From: Rhodovulum sp. 12E13
GTDB taxonomy: Bacteria; Pseudomonadota; Alphaproteobacteria; Rhodobacterales; Rhodobacteraceae
Length of the DNA stretch: 64,000 nt
Assembly (NCBI RefSeq): GCF_003340565.1
Contig: NZ_QPLK01000007.1
Coordinates: 1-64,000 of the forward strand
Direction: 5' to 3'
Under the pieces are notes generated by a model. It was not told the DNA's origin and did not search any database. It worked only from the letters and a program-made list of their open reading frames with translations. Below, in pieces: positions 39,867-49,116 of the stretch; positions within the stretch are counted from its first letter, which is position 1; every line of letters starts with the position of its first letter. The translations under genes and the position numbers were made by a program.

Positions 39867-41912
39867 TCAGGGCTGGCGTGTCTCGGTCCAGTCGCCCGCG
39901 AGCAGCTTGCGCACCTTCTCGGCCGCGGCCTCCGCCGTGATGCCGAAGTGGGTGTAGAGATCGCCCGCCGGCGCCGACTCGCCGAAGCCGTGCATCCCGA
40001 TGAATCCCGACTTCTCGCGCTTACCCCGCTCGCCGTAGAGCCACCTGTCCCAGCCGAAGCGCACGGCCGCCTCGACCGCCACGCGCACCGGGCCGCCGGG
40101 CAGGACGCGCCTGCGATAGGCGTCATCCTGCGCCTCGAAGAGCTCCCAGCAGGGCATCGAGACGACGCGGGTGCCGATCCCCTCGGCCTGCAGGATCTCG
40201 CGCGCGGCCATCGCCACGGAGACCTCGGTGCCCGTGGCCATCAGGATCGCCTGCCGCTTGCCGTCGGCGTCGGCCAACACATAGGCCCCCTGCGACGTCA
40301 GGTTCTTGGTCTTGTGCTCGGTGCGCACGGTGGGCACGCCCTGCCGCGACAGCGCCAGCACCGTCGGCCCGTCGGTGCGCTCTAGCGCCACTTCCCAGGC
40401 TTCGGCCGCCTCGACCGTGTCGGCGGGACGGATCGTCAGCATGTTGGGGATCGCCCGCAACGCGGCGAGGTGCTCGACCGGCTGGTGCGTCGGCCCGTCC
40501 TCGCCCAGCCCGATGGAATCGTGCGTCATCACGTAGACGACCGGCTGGCTCATCAGGGCGGCGAGCCGCATCGAGGGGCGCGCGTAATCCGAAAAGCACA
40601 GGAACGTGCCGCCATAGGGGCGCAGGCCGCCGTGCAGCGCGAGTCCGTTCATCACCCCCGCCATCCCGTGCTCGCGGATGCCGTAGTAGACGTAGCGGCC
40701 CTTGCGGTCGGTCTCGTCGAAGGTGCCGAGGCCCTGCGTCAGCGTGTTGTTCGAGCCGGTCAGGTCGGCCGAGCCGCCGAAGGTCTCGGGCATGACCGGG
40801 TTGATCGCTTCGAGCGCGGTCTGGCTCGCGGCCCGCGTGGCCGCCTTGGGCCGCTCTTCGGCGGCGGTCTTCTTGACCGCGCGCAGGGCGGTCGTGACCT
40901 TCTTCGGCAGTTCGCGGGCCTCGATGCGATCCCATTCGGTGCGCTTGCGGGGGCTGAGCCTGTCGAGGCGCGCCTGCCAGGCCTCGCGCTCGGCCCGGCC
41001 GCGGGCGCCGATCGCCTCCCACGCGCCCTTGATCTCGGCAGGGATCTCGAAGGGCGCGTGCGCCCAGCCGTAGGCCTTGCGCGTCTCGGCGACCAGCTCG
41101 GCGTCGGTCAGCGCGCCGTGGGCCTTGGCGGTGTCCTGCGCCGACGAGCCGAGACCGATACGGGTGCGCGCAGCGATGAGCACCGGGCGGTCGGCCTGCC
41201 GCGCGGCGGACAGGGCGTTGTCGATCGCCACCGGGTCGTGCCCGTCGACGGCCATCACCTCCCACCCGCTCGCGGCGAAGCGGGCCATCTGGTCGGTCGC
41301 GTCGGCCAGGCCGACCTTGCCGTCGATGGTGATTCCGTTGTCGTCGAAGATCACGGTCAGCCGGTCGAGCTTCTGCCGGCCGGCAAGCGCGATCGCCTCC
41401 TGGCTGATCCCTTCCATCAGGCAGCCGTCGCCGGCGAAGACCCAGGTGCGGTGGCTGACGATTTCCTCGCCCCAGACGGCGCGCAGATGCGCCTCGGCCA
41501 TCGCCATGCCGACGGCGTTGGCCACGCCCTGGCCCAGCGGGCCGGTCGTCGTCTCGATGCCGGGGGCGTCGCCGTATTCGGGGTGGCCCGCCGTCTTCGA
41601 GTGCAGCTGGCGGAAGGCACGGATCTGCTCGATATCCATCTCGGGATAGCCGGTGAGGTGCAAAAGCCCGTAGAGCAGCATCGAGCCGTGCCCGTTCGAC
41701 AGCACGAAGCGGTCGCGGTCGGGCCAGTGGGGCGCGGCGGCGTCGAATTTCAGGTGCTTCTCGAAAAGCACCGTCGCGAGGTCGGCCATCCCCATCGGCA
41801 TGCCCGAATGGCCCGACCTTGCGTGCGCCACCGCGTCGAGCGCCAGCACGCGCAGGGCGGCGGCCTTCTGCCAGTGGTCGGGGTGGGTCTCCTGGAGGGT
41901 CGCGATGTCCAC
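39867..41912 (-). CDS. tkt: Transketolase
   Basis: Transketolase transfers two-carbon ketol units in the pentose phosphate and Calvin pathways, using thiamine diphosphate. The 681-residue protein shows [40 protein letters not shown], the ThDP motif [19 protein letters not shown] ending in [10 protein letters not shown], and the pyrimidine-domain [20 protein letters not shown] with the catalytic Glu. [21 protein letters not shown] follows. I chose the GTG at 41912 ([15 protein letters not shown]) because GAGAGGA stands eight bases before it. A longer frame to 41945 has no such site. It diverges from the zauP-like/zapA pair. Confidence 0.96.
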   Translation of the reverse strand: MDIATLQETHPDHWQKAAALRVLALDAVAHARSGHSGMPMGMADLATVLFEKHLKFDAAAPHWPDRDRFVLSNGHGSMLLYGLLHLTGYPEMDIEQIRAFRQLHSKTAGHPEYGDAPGIETTTGPLGQGVANAVGMAMAEAHLRAVWGEEIVSHRTWVFAGDGCLMEGISQEAIALAGRQKLDRLTVIFDDNGITIDGKVGLADATDQMARFAASGWEVMAVDGHDPVAIDNALSAARQADRPVLIAARTRIGLGSSAQDTAKAHGALTDAELVAETRKAYGWAHAPFEIPAEIKGAWEAIGARGRAEREAWQARLDRLSPRKRTEWDRIEARELPKKVTTALRAVKKTAAEERPKAATRAASQTALEAINPVMPETFGGSADLTGSNNTLTQGLGTFDETDRKGRYVYYGIREHGMAGVMNGLALHGGLRPYGGTFLCFSDYARPSMRLAALMSQPVVYVMTHDSIGLGEDGPTHQPVEHLAALRAIPNMLTIRPADTVEAAEAWEVALERTDGPTVLALSRQGVPTVRTEHKTKNLTSQGAYVLADADGKRQAILMATGTEVSVAMAAREILQAEGIGTRVVSMPCWELFEAQDDAYRRRVLPGGPVRVAVEAAVRFGWDRWLYGERGKREKSGFIGMHGFGESAPAGDLYTHFGITAEAAAEKVRKLLAGDWTETRQP

Positions 41913-42224
41913 GTTGACGGTCCTCTCGTGCTCCGGCCCCTGCACGCGGCCGCTTGGCTGTCCGGGCGCGGTGTAGCAGCGGGGCGGGTCCCGTCAAGCC
42001 AAGGGGCGGGACGGCGGAACCGAGAGACATGGGCCGCTTCGCACAGCGCATGAAGAAGCCGGGGTAAGCGGCTGACGGGGCAGGGGGCGCATTCACCCGC
42101 GAGAGGCGCTAGGATGCATGCGAGCGAGAGGGGCGGGCGATTCGCGGCGCATCGCTCCCGAGCCGCCCCGGGGCCGCCCCCTGTCGTCGAGCGGGCGTGG
42201 ACGCACGGGCTTCGGGGCGGGAGG

Positions 42225-42276
42225 TGCAGACGGGCGGCGCAGACGGGCGGCGCAGACGGGCGGGGCGAACGGGCGA
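42225..42276. repeat. 13-bp tandem repeat upstream of the zauP-like gene
   Basis: CGCAGACGGGCGG-type units are repeated at 42225, 42238 and 42251, with a degenerate fourth copy at 42264. The array ends 11 bases before the ATG, so it forms the 5' leader next to the ribosome site. The rest of the 375-base tkt-zapA gap has no recognised gene apart from a 12-codon ATG frame at about 42030. Confidence 0.7.
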
Positions 42277-42287
42277 GGAGGGCGAGC

Positions 42288-42752
42288 ATGGCCAGCACGA
42301 GTGACACGGCAGAGATCGAGCGGCGCCTCGCCGCGGCGATGGACCGGCTGGGCGCCGCGCTGGCGCAGACGCCCGCACGGCCCGGCCCCGACCCCGCGCT
42401 GGCCGAGGCTCTCTCGGCGGCCGAGGCCGAGCGCGACCGGGCTCTCGCGCGGGCCGAGGAGGCCGAGAGCGAACTCGCCGAGGCGAAGGGATCGGGCGAG
42501 GCAGGGGAGGCCGCGTTGCGGGCAGAGCTCGACGGCCTGCGCGAGGCGCTCGAGACCGAGACGACCGCCAACGCGCAGCTGCGCGAGCGTGTCGCTGCGC
42601 TGAAGGACAAGAAGGACGCGCTCGCCACCCGCGTGGCCGAGCTCGAGGCCGAGGCCGAGCGCCTGCAATCCGCCCGCGACGCAGACCGCGCCGAGCTCGA
42701 CGAGATCATCGCCGCGCTCGAACCGCTCGTGAGGGAGCAGAGCCATGCCTGA
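42288..42752 (+). CDS. ZauP-like coiled-coil protein, partner of ZapA
   Basis: The 154-residue product is almost entirely charged heptad coiled coil (for example ALAEALSAAEAERDRALARA, then LETETTANAQLRERVAALKD and TRVAELEAEAERLQS), without a membrane segment. Its end overlaps the zapA start by 8 bases. In Caulobacter a coiled-coil protein encoded directly upstream of zapA (ZauP) works with ZapA to focus the FtsZ ring. Position and coiled-coil character suggest the same role here. The sequence itself is too repetitive to prove orthology. GAGGAGGG precedes the ATG. Confidence 0.7.
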   Translation: MASTSDTAEIERRLAAAMDRLGAALAQTPARPGPDPALAEALSAAEAERDRALARAEEAESELAEAKGSGEAGEAALRAELDGLREALETETTANAQLRERVAALKDKKDALATRVAELEAEAERLQSARDADRAELDEIIAALEPLVREQSHA

Positions 42753-43095
42753 CGTGACCGTGACCATCGGCGGCCGTGACTTCACCGTCGCCTGCCAGGA
42801 TGGGGAGGAGCCGTTCCTGAGGACGGCCGCGACCATGCTGGACCAGGAAGCGAGCGCGCTGGTCGAGCAGATCGGGCGCCTGCCGGAGAGCCGGATGCTG
42901 CTGATGGCAGGACTGATGCTGGCCGATCGCACCGCCTCGTGGGAGGAGCGCGCCCGCGCCGCCGAGGCGCGGCTGGCCGAGCAGGAGGGGAAAGCTGCCG
43001 AAGCCAGTGTCGATCCCGACACCCTGCAGCGGCTGGCCGATCTCGCCGCGCGGGCCGAGGCGATGGCCGAGGAGGCCGAGAGCCGGGCGGGCTGA
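42745..43095 (+). CDS. zapA: ZapA, FtsZ-ring associated protein
   Basis: ZapA bundles FtsZ filaments at the division site. The 116-residue product has the ZapA globular head (VTVTIGGRDFTVACQDGEEP, then RTAATMLDQEASAL) followed by RMLLMAGLMLADR and a C-terminal coiled coil (RARAAEARLAEQEGKAAEAS onward). Length and order are normal. It overlaps the upstream zauP-like gene and ends before the convergent grxD, 31 bases away. No 6S RNA was recognised next to it, unlike the arrangement in many other bacteria. Confidence 0.9.
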   Translation: MPDVTVTIGGRDFTVACQDGEEPFLRTAATMLDQEASALVEQIGRLPESRMLLMAGLMLADRTASWEERARAAEARLAEQEGKAAEASVDPDTLQRLADLAARAEAMAEEAESRAG

Positions 43096-43126
43096 GCGCC
43101 CCCCGGCCTGCCGGCCGCGACGCCGC

Positions 43127-43492
43127 TCAGGCGTTGGCTTCGCGGATCTTCTCGGCGGCGTCCTTGTCGTAGCCGACGCCCTTCTGGTCGAAGAGCTGGT
43201 CGAGCTCGCCCGAGAGCGTCATCTCGGTGATGATGTCGCACCCGCCCACGAACTCGCCCTTGACGTAGAGTTGGGGAATCGTCGGCCAGTCGGAATACTC
43301 CTTGATTCCCTGGCGGATGTTCTCGTCGGCCAGCACGTTCACGTCGGCGAAGTCGACGCCCATGTAGGAGAGCACTCCCGCCACGCGGCTCGAGAAGCCG
43401 CACTGCGGCATCGACTTGGTGCCCTTCATGAAGAGCACCACGTCGTTGCCCGTCACCGTTTCCCTGATCTGGTCCTCGACCGTCGCCGTCAT
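43127..43492 (-). CDS. grxD: Monothiol glutaredoxin Grx4
   Basis: Grx4-type monothiol glutaredoxins bind a [2Fe-2S] cluster with glutathione and, with BolA, handle cluster delivery and iron sensing. The 121-residue protein contains the CGFS active site at residues 31-34 (KGTKSMPQCGFSSRVAGVL), the TVP-type loop WPTIPQLYVKGEFVGGCDI, and normal length for a stand-alone Grx4. It is the last gene of a minus-strand run bolA-(72 aa)-(89 aa)-grxD, so the known protein partners are encoded together. Confidence 0.95.
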   Translation of the reverse strand: MTATVEDQIRETVTGNDVVLFMKGTKSMPQCGFSSRVAGVLSYMGVDFADVNVLADENIRQGIKEYSDWPTIPQLYVKGEFVGGCDIITEMTLSGELDQLFDQKGVGYDKDAAEKIREANA

Positions 43493-43521
43493 CTCTCGTC
43501 CTTCCCCTGTTCGCGGGTCCG

Positions 43522-43791
43522 CTACCCGTCGTCCTCGCCCCGCGCCCCGCGCGGCACGAAGCGTCTCGCATAGGCCTGCGGATCGCGCGGGACGCGGATC
43601 TGGGTCGCGTGCCCGCCGCCCAGGCCAGAGCTATATTCCACGTCGATGATATGGTCGCCTTCGCCGGGCGCAATCCCCCGCGGCCGCCCCGCCTCGCGAC
43701 GTATCGTCTGACGCGCCTTGGCCCAGACGGCGAGGGCTATGGCCAGGACGAGGCCAGCGATCACGGCCGCCTCGCCGAGAGCGCCGCTCAT
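43522..43791 (-). CDS. Small membrane protein, 89 residues, in the bolA-grxD operon
   Basis: I do not recognise a named family. One N-terminal membrane helix (AAVIAGLVLAIALAVWA, about residues 8-24) is followed by a basic segment (KARQTIRREAGRPRG) and a short soluble tail with GDHIIDVEYSSGLGGGHATQ and DPQAYARRFVPRGARG. It could be a membrane-anchored accessory protein. Its ATG overlaps the stop of the upstream gene (ATGA at 43788-43791), and grxD starts 29 bases after its end, so it is co-translated with its neighbours. A link to iron-sulfur handling is inferred only from this context. Confidence 0.7.
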   Translation of the reverse strand: MSGALGEAAVIAGLVLAIALAVWAKARQTIRREAGRPRGIAPGEGDHIIDVEYSSGLGGGHATQIRVPRDPQAYARRFVPRGARGEDDG

Positions 43792-44006
43792 CCCTTGCCG
43801 TGCTTCTCGGCCTCGCGCAGCAGCCAGTCGGCGCTGCGCTGGGGCGCGAGCTGTTCCGTCGGCCCCTGCTCGCGGCCGAGATAGGCGAGGAAGGTGGGGC
43901 GTGCCGCGGGCTCGATATCGCGCCAGGCGCGCCATTCGCGGATGCCCGCGTAAACGAAGACCGCGAGGTGCGGCAGCAGAAGAAGAAGGACGAGGAATGT
44001 CCTCAA
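43788..44006 (-). CDS. Small membrane-anchored protein, 72 residues, in the bolA-grxD operon
   Basis: An N-terminal hydrophobic segment (TFLVLLLLLPHLAVFVYAG) forms a signal anchor. It is followed by a soluble tail REWRAWRDIEPAARPTFLAYLG and SADWLLREAEKHGKG. No family was recognised. The gene starts 7 bases after bolA and overlaps the next gene by 4 bases. It was probably kept together with bolA and grxD, but a function is not apparent. Confidence 0.7.
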   Translation of the reverse strand: MRTFLVLLLLLPHLAVFVYAGIREWRAWRDIEPAARPTFLAYLGREQGPTEQLAPQRSADWLLREAEKHGKG

Positions 44007-44013
44007 GCCGCCC

Positions 44014-44247
44014 TCACTCCGGCGCCCGCGTGGTGAGCGCCAGCGCGTGGAGCTCGCCTGCGGACCCGTCCATCTTGCCCTTGAGCGCGGCGTAGACGGC
44101 GCGCTGCTGCTGCACGCGGTTCATGCCGCGAAAGCTCTCGTCGACGACCTGCGCGGCAAAATGCGCGCCGTCGTCGCCCTCGACGGTGATCTGCGCGTGG
44201 GGGAAGCTCTCCCTCAGAAGATCCTCGATCTCGCGCGCCGTGATCAT
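44014..44247 (-). CDS. BolA family protein
   Basis: BolA proteins partner monothiol glutaredoxins, coordinating a shared [2Fe-2S] cluster. The 77-residue product has the fold's conserved blocks: [40 protein letters not shown] with the conserved region after the variable loop, [15 protein letters not shown], and the C-terminal LHALALTT containing the invariant His ligand. It is the first gene of a four-gene minus-strand unit ending in grxD. The short length suggests a YrbA/BolA2-like member rather than the longer morphogene form. Confidence 0.92.
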   Translation of the reverse strand: MITAREIEDLLRESFPHAQITVEGDDGAHFAAQVVDESFRGMNRVQQQRAVYAALKGKMDGSAGELHALALTTRAPE

Positions 44248-44336
44248 GCATCTCCTCCTGCGTCGCCTGCCATCCCATGAGGGTAGGTCCCCCGCCGGGG
44301 TCCTGCAAGGGCAGGTTGCGTCGCCGCCGGCCCGGC

Positions 44337-45089
44337 TCAGCCGCCGAGCCCGCCCACCAGCGCCCCGACCGCGAAGGCGACCGCGGCGCAGGTGCCGCCC
44401 ACCGCCACCGTCTCGGCCACGCAGCGCGCCAGTCGTTCCTCGGTCGCGCGCCAGCGCAGCAGGCCGAGCGCGATCAGCGCGGTAAAGGTGGCGGCGACCG
44501 ACAGCCAGATCGCCGCGGGGTCTGCCGCGGGGCGCAGGAAGAAGGGCACCAGCGGGATGCCACCGAACACGATGAAGGCGCCGAAGGTGAACAGCCCGTC
44601 GGCCACCGGCGTCGCCGTGCGCATGTCGGGCATCTGCAACTCGTAGGACATCATCATGTCCACCACGAGTTCGGGGCTCTTCATCAGGTGGTCGGCCGCG
44701 ACCGCGGCATCGGTCCCGCTCAGGCCTCGCTCCGTGAGCATCTGGACGACCTCGGCGCGTTCCTGCGCAGGGCTCTCGCGCAGCTCTCGCAGCTCGGTCG
44801 CGCGCTGCGACAGATAGAGGTCGCGCTGCGAGCGGGTGGACAGAAACTCGCCCAGCCCCATCGACGTGGCGTCGGCGAACAGGTTGGCCAGCCCGAAGAC
44901 CAGAACGGCGAGCGCCCCCACCTGCTCGGCGCCCTCGGCCGACGCGCCGGCAAAGCCCGCGACGATGGCGAAGGTCGTCACGATCCCGTCGTTGCCGCCA
45001 TAGACGATCTGCTTGAGGAACTCCTGAAGCCGCCCGAGGTGGTGCGTCTCGGCGCGGTGCGCCTGCCAGTCGATCGGATCATTGGTCAT
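44337..45089 (-). CDS. VIT1/CCC1-family metal transporter
   Basis: A 250-residue membrane protein of the VIT1/CCC1/MntA family, which moves Fe2+ or Mn2+. Seen: [35 protein letters not shown] in the first helix (split by conserved GGNDG), [26 protein letters not shown] in the second, and a charged cytoplasmic loop (about 95-160) with the Glu and Met residues of the metal-binding domain. Three further helices follow (about 165-185, 190-212 and 222-248). The family's glutamates and methionines lie in [17 protein letters not shown]. The substrate is not determinable. It diverges from lipA. Confidence 0.88.
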   Translation of the reverse strand: MTNDPIDWQAHRAETHHLGRLQEFLKQIVYGGNDGIVTTFAIVAGFAGASAEGAEQVGALAVLVFGLANLFADATSMGLGEFLSTRSQRDLYLSQRATELRELRESPAQERAEVVQMLTERGLSGTDAAVAADHLMKSPELVVDMMMSYELQMPDMRTATPVADGLFTFGAFIVFGGIPLVPFFLRPAADPAAIWLSVAATFTALIALGLLRWRATEERLARCVAETVAVGGTCAAVAFAVGALVGGLGG

Positions 45090-45299
45090 CGTGCTCTCCC
45101 GCGCGCAACCTCGCGCGGCGTGGGGCCGGCCGGAAGTGGCCTTTCGCGCCCGAGCGTTTCGCTCGGACAAGCCGCGGCCGAAGGGGCCCGGCATCGCGGG
45201 CCGGCGGGGCCATGCCGGCGCATCGGTCGCGGCGCGCGGGGCGTTACTTTCCCGGCCGCGCGGGCTATATCGCCCCCGAGCAGGAGGGAGCGAAGCGAG

Positions 45300-46256
45300 A
45301 TGCGTGATCTGAAGATCCCCGACCAGCGCCACCCCGAAAAGGCGCACCGCCAGGACAACGCCCAGCCGAAGAAGCCCAAGTGGATCCGGGTGAAGGCGCC
45401 CTCGGGCAAGGGCTATGCCGAGACGGCGAAGATCATGCGCGACAACCGCCTGACCACCGTCTGCGAGGAGGCGGGGTGCCCCAACGTGGGCGAATGCTGG
45501 TCGGCCGGCCATGCCACGATGATGATCATGGGCGAGATTTGCACCCGCGGCTGCACCTTCTGCAACGTCGCTACCGGACGGCCCGACGCGCTCGACGTGT
45601 TCGAGCCGGGCCGCGTGGCCGACGCGGTGCAGAAGCTCGGCCTGAACCACGTGGTCATCACGTCCGTCGATCGCGACGACCTCGACGATGGCGGCGCCGA
45701 GCACTTCGCCCAGACGATCCGCGCCGTGCGCCACCGCGCGCCGGGCACGACGATCGAGATCCTGACGCCCGACTTCCTGCGCTGCAGGCCGGAGGCCCTC
45801 GAGACGGTGGTCGCGGCGAAGCCCGACGTCTTCAACCACAACCTCGAGACGGTGCCGGGCCTCTACCAGGAGGTGCGCCCCGGTGCGCGCTACTTCCACT
45901 CGCTGCGCCTGCTGCAGCGCGTGAAGGAGCTCGACCCGTCGATGTTCACCAAGTCGGGCATCATGGTCGGTCTCGGCGAGGAGCGCCCGCAGGTGCTGCA
46001 GGTGATGGACGACATGCGCTCGGCGGACGTCGATTTCATCACCATCGGCCAGTACCTGCAGCCCACGCCCAAGCACCACGCGGTGGCGAAGTTCGTCACG
46101 CCCGAGGAGTTCGCCGCCTACGAGAAGGCGGCCTGGGGCAAGGGCTTCCTGATGGTGTCGGCGACGCCGCTCACCCGCTCGTCCTATCACGCGGGCGACG
46201 ATTTCGCCCGCCTGCGCGCGGAGCGAGAGAAGCGGCTGGCGGCGATGGAAGCGTGA
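45300..46256 (+). CDS. lipA: Lipoyl synthase
   Basis: LipA inserts two sulfurs into octanoyl groups on lipoyl domains, using radical SAM chemistry. The 318-residue protein has both clusters: the auxiliary cluster [12 protein letters not shown] (Cys55, 60, 66) and the radical [11 protein letters not shown] (Cys81, 85, 88). Further motifs are [49 protein letters not shown] and [15 protein letters not shown], with the terminal SSYHAGDDF holding the conserved Ser that ligates the auxiliary cluster. Normal length. A twin-hairpin sequence follows the stop. Upstream is a divergent transporter gene. Confidence 0.97.
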   Translation: MRDLKIPDQRHPEKAHRQDNAQPKKPKWIRVKAPSGKGYAETAKIMRDNRLTTVCEEAGCPNVGECWSAGHATMMIMGEICTRGCTFCNVATGRPDALDVFEPGRVADAVQKLGLNHVVITSVDRDDLDDGGAEHFAQTIRAVRHRAPGTTIEILTPDFLRCRPEALETVVAAKPDVFNHNLETVPGLYQEVRPGARYFHSLRLLQRVKELDPSMFTKSGIMVGLGEERPQVLQVMDDMRSADVDFITIGQYLQPTPKHHAVAKFVTPEEFAAYEKAAWGKGFLMVSATPLTRSSYHAGDDFARLRAEREKRLAAMEA

Positions 46257-46268
46257 CGGGGCCGCAGG

Positions 46269-46319
46269 GCAAGAGTCTTCACGAAGACTCTTGCAAATTC
46301 CTTCTGACAAGGAATTTGC
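46269..46319. terminator. Twin hairpin between convergent lipA and a cytochrome gene
   Basis: Two perfect stem-loops overlap by two bases. The first has 12-bp arms GCAAGAGTCTTC/GAAGACTCTTGC with a 2-base centre. The second has 11-bp arms GCAAATTCCTT/AAGGAATTTGC around CTGAC. They are much more AT-rich than the surroundings and lie 12 bases after lipA and 18 before the stop of the opposing gene, so they could terminate both strands. The organisation also looks like a dispersed repeat. Confidence 0.7.
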
Positions 46320-46337
46320 GCCCGGCCCTGCCGCGCT

Positions 46338-47249
46338 TCACTCGGCGTCGGGCGCTGCGACCGGCGCCAGCCCCTTGACGTAGGCGGCGATCGCCTCGCG
46401 GTCCGACGCGGGCAGTTCGGCGGTGTTCTTGACGACGCTCGCCATCGTGCCGCCGGCGCTGTCGTAGTCGGGCGTGAACCCGGTCTCCAGGTAGTAGGCG
46501 ATGTCGGCTGCCGACCAGTCGAGCGCGGCCGGCGTGATGTTGGGGATGCGGCCGCGCCCCGAGGGGTTTTCCGCCCCGCCCATCCAGCGTGCCAGGTCGA
46601 GCCCGCCCCAGCGGTCGCGCGGGGTATGGCACTCGGCGCAATGGCCCAGCGCCTCGACCAGGTAGCGGCCGCGCTCCAGCGTCTCGGACGGGGCGGCCGC
46701 GACCCAGTCGTCGGAGAGGTGGCGCCACTTCCACAGGCCGATCCCGCGGCGCAGCGTGTAGGGGAAGGCGAGCGCGTTGGGATCGTTCTCGCGGTCCGCC
46801 TCGGGGAGTGTCTGCAGGAAGGCCCAGAGATCGGCGAGATCGCGGTCTGTCATGTGAATGTAGGCGGTGTAGGGGAAGGCCGGGTAATAGTGTGCCCCCT
46901 CGGGCGAGACGCCGCGCAGCATGGCGTTGGCGAAGTCGCCCACCGACCAGGCGCCGATGCCGGCCTCGGGGTGGGGCGAGATGTTGGGCGCCACGAAGGC
47001 GCCGAACTCGCTTTCCAGCCGGTGGCCGCCGGCCAGCACCAGCCGTGCCTCGCCCTCGGCCCCGTCTTCGGCGTGGCAGGAGGCGCATCCGCCCGCGTGG
47101 AAGACGAGCCGCCCGCGTTCGGCGTCGGCCTCGACCGCGGCGATCGCGGCCAGTCGCGCCTCGGGCAGCACCTGCGGCCGCGAGATCCACCACGCGCCCC
47201 CGGCGGCGAGGGCGGCGATCAGGACGAGAAAGAGGAAGAAGCGGCGCAT
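46338..47249 (-). CDS. Dihaem c-type cytochrome, membrane anchored
   Basis: A 303-residue exported cytochrome with an N-terminal anchor (RRFFLFLVLIAALAAGGAWW) and two haem-binding motifs, CASCH at 55-59 and CAECH at 203-207. Between them are PNISPHPEAGIGAWSVGDF and FPYTAYIHMTDRDL, patterns of the dihaem cytochromes found with alcohol/sorbitol/sulfite dehydrogenases. After the second haem NITPAALDWSAADIAYYLE and a Met in the axial ligand region follow. It probably passes electrons from a periplasmic dehydrogenase to the respiratory chain. No dehydrogenase gene lies next to it. A monohaem cytochrome c' gene lies 270 bases upstream on the same strand. Confidence 0.88.
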   Translation of the reverse strand: MRRFFLFLVLIAALAAGGAWWISRPQVLPEARLAAIAAVEADAERGRLVFHAGGCASCHAEDGAEGEARLVLAGGHRLESEFGAFVAPNISPHPEAGIGAWSVGDFANAMLRGVSPEGAHYYPAFPYTAYIHMTDRDLADLWAFLQTLPEADRENDPNALAFPYTLRRGIGLWKWRHLSDDWVAAAPSETLERGRYLVEALGHCAECHTPRDRWGGLDLARWMGGAENPSGRGRIPNITPAALDWSAADIAYYLETGFTPDYDSAGGTMASVVKNTAELPASDREAIAAYVKGLAPVAAPDAE

Positions 47250-47520
47250 CGTGCCTCCGGCTGTTCGCCTCGCGCCCGGGCGGAGTAGCCGAGCGCGCAC
47301 GGGGTTTCCAGCGTGCCGTCGCCGGAACGGGAGCAGGGGGAGCCGACGCGCGGCGCCCCCCAATTTGTTGGGACAGGCCAGAACCCGCTCGCGTCGACGG
47401 GCCCATGGCCCGCGACGGGCCGACCTGCGGCGCAACGCACCAATCGGGGCGATGCCGCCGCGCGGGTCCGCGGTCGAGGCGTCGGCGGCGGCCCCCGGCG
47501 CGTCCGCCCCGCTCTGCGGA

Positions 47521-48009
47521 TCAGTTCAGTTCGGGGCCGCGATGCGCCTCGTGGCAGGCCTGGCAGGTGCCCCCCAACGCGCCGACCGCGGGCCCGAGCG
47601 CTTCCTGGCCCGTCGCGGCCACCTCGGCCAGGGCGGCGGCCTGCGTCCCGTAATCCTGCCACTTCGAGGCGAAGTCGTCGAAATCCTCCCAGATCGAGGG
47701 CTGCGCGCGGGTCGTGTCGAGCATGATGTTGTCGGAGCCCTCCGGCCAGTGGAACTCCTGGCCGAGTTGCGAGACCGCGACGAGGTTGGCGGCGGCGAGC
47801 GCCGCAGTGTCGGCGTCGTACTCGATATTGCCACGGGCCATGCCGCCGAGCATGCCGAGGTTCAGCGCCATGATCTTGAACTGGCCCTGACGCGCGGCGA
47901 CCTGATTCTCGAAGTCCTGCGCGAGCGTCGCGGCGGGCGCGAGGGCAAGGGCGGCGGCGAGGCTGGCGGCGGCGGCGTGGAGGCCGAGGCCGTTGGCGTG
48001 GCTGATCAT
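47521..48009 (-). CDS. Cytochrome c'/c556-type protein
   Basis: A 162-residue periplasmic four-helix-bundle cytochrome. The N-terminus is a signal peptide (residues 1-30, LAAALALAPAATLAQ). The haem motif lies at the extreme C-terminus, CQACHEAHR at 149-157, which is diagnostic for class II cytochromes c'. In the first helix QGQFKIMALNLGMLGGM carries Met residues that may serve as sixth ligand, as in c556-type members. Class II cytochromes often bind NO or act in electron transfer. Its neighbour is the dihaem cytochrome. Confidence 0.9.
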   Translation of the reverse strand: MISHANGLGLHAAAASLAAALALAPAATLAQDFENQVAARQGQFKIMALNLGMLGGMARGNIEYDADTAALAAANLVAVSQLGQEFHWPEGSDNIMLDTTRAQPSIWEDFDDFASKWQDYGTQAAALAEVAATGQEALGPAVGALGGTCQACHEAHRGPELN

Positions 48010-48161
48010 GTGCTACTCCTGGTGGTCGTGGTCCGGGCGTCTCCTGACGCCCGGCCCCAGTGTAGGGCGGAATGTCGCAGACGCACGACACGGCGCGCGC
48101 CGGCCGGGTCACGGTTTCGTGATCCGCGGCGGGGCGCCGCCGGCCGAAGCGGCGGAGGGGG

Positions 48162-48347
48162 TCAGAAGCTCCTCGGCGCGGGGAGGGGTGTGACGCCCAT
48201 CCAGTCCGGCCAGCCCACCCACCGCTCCACGGCGACGAGCCCGAGGCAGGCCACGATCACGCCGACGACGAGCAGCACGCGCGCGGGCGGCGGCGGCCGG
48301 TCGGCCCAGCGTTTCATCCGGAAAAGCCAGTGCAGACCGGGGATCAT
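48162..48347 (-). CDS. Small membrane protein, 61 residues
   Basis: MIPGLHWLFRMKRWADRPPP precedes one transmembrane helix (VLLVVGVIVACLGLVAVE, about residues 24-41) and a short tail with GWPDWMGVTPLPAPRSF. A GGAGGG ribosome site lies at good distance from the ATG. It begins 38 bases after the hpt stop on the same strand, so it is likely the second gene of that unit. No recognised family or function. Confidence 0.65.
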   Translation of the reverse strand: MIPGLHWLFRMKRWADRPPPPARVLLVVGVIVACLGLVAVERWVGWPDWMGVTPLPAPRSF

Positions 48348-48385
48348 CGCACCCTCCGCAGGCCCCTGAGGCGCGCCCTTCCCGC

Positions 48386-48991
48386 TCAGGCGCGCGCCCG
48401 GGACGCCGCGCGCGCCTCGTCGGTCGTGGCCTCCCGCGTGTCGTCCACGAAGCGCACGGCCCCGATATGCGGCAGATTGCGATTGGACTGGGCGTAGTCG
48501 ATGCCGTAGCCCACCACGAACTCGTCCGGGATCTCGAAGCCGGTCCAGCTTGCGCGGATCTCCACCTCGCGCCGGGAGGGCTTGTCGAGCAACGCGATCG
48601 TCTCGAGCCGCCGCGGCTGGCGCGCGCGCAGCAGGTGGATGACATGGGCCAGCGTGTGCCCGGTATCGACGATGTCCTCGACCACCAGCACGTCGCGCCC
48701 CGCGATCTCGCCGCGCAGGTCCTTGAGGATGCGCACCTCGCGCGAACTTTCCATGCCGCTGCCGTAGGATGACGCCTCGAGGAAATCGACCTCGACGGGC
48801 AGATCGAGCTCGCGCACGAGATCGGCGATGAAGATGAACGAACCGCGCAGCAGGCCCACCACGACCAGCTTGTCGGTGCCCGCGTAGGCGCGCTCGATCT
48901 CGCGGGCGAGGTCCTCGATGCGGGCCGCGATCGTCTTGGCCGAGATCATCCGGTCGACGACATACGCGCGCCCCTCGTGCGATACCGGCAT
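48386..48991 (-). CDS. hpt: Hypoxanthine phosphoribosyltransferase
   Basis: Hpt salvages hypoxanthine (and often guanine) to IMP/GMP using PRPP. The 201-residue product shows the start [37 protein letters not shown] (pyrophosphate-binding region), the PRPP loop [18 protein letters not shown] (about residues 100-117), and the C-terminal [20 protein letters not shown] and [19 protein letters not shown] purine-contacting region. The ATG at 48991 was chosen for its GGGAGG site; longer frames are unsupported. It complements guaB elsewhere in the window in purine metabolism. Confidence 0.94.
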   Translation of the reverse strand: MPVSHEGRAYVVDRMISAKTIAARIEDLAREIERAYAGTDKLVVVGLLRGSFIFIADLVRELDLPVEVDFLEASSYGSGMESSREVRILKDLRGEIAGRDVLVVEDIVDTGHTLAHVIHLLRARQPRRLETIALLDKPSRREVEIRASWTGFEIPDEFVVGYGIDYAQSNRNLPHIGAVRFVDDTREATTDEARAASRARA

Positions 48992-49116
48992 GGCCGCGCC
49001 TCCCTGCTGCGTCCCGTCGCGCTGGCGGTGCGGCGGGCTTTCCCCTTGAACTCGGGGCGGGAGCATACGATCTGTCGCCCCGTTGTCCACGTCCCGAAAG
49101 GCGCCGCCCGCCCCAG

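Noticed and set aside
43096-43126. A 6S RNA beside zapA
   Set aside because: Only 31 bases separate zapA from the convergent grxD, and no 6S-like structure was seen in the upstream gap.
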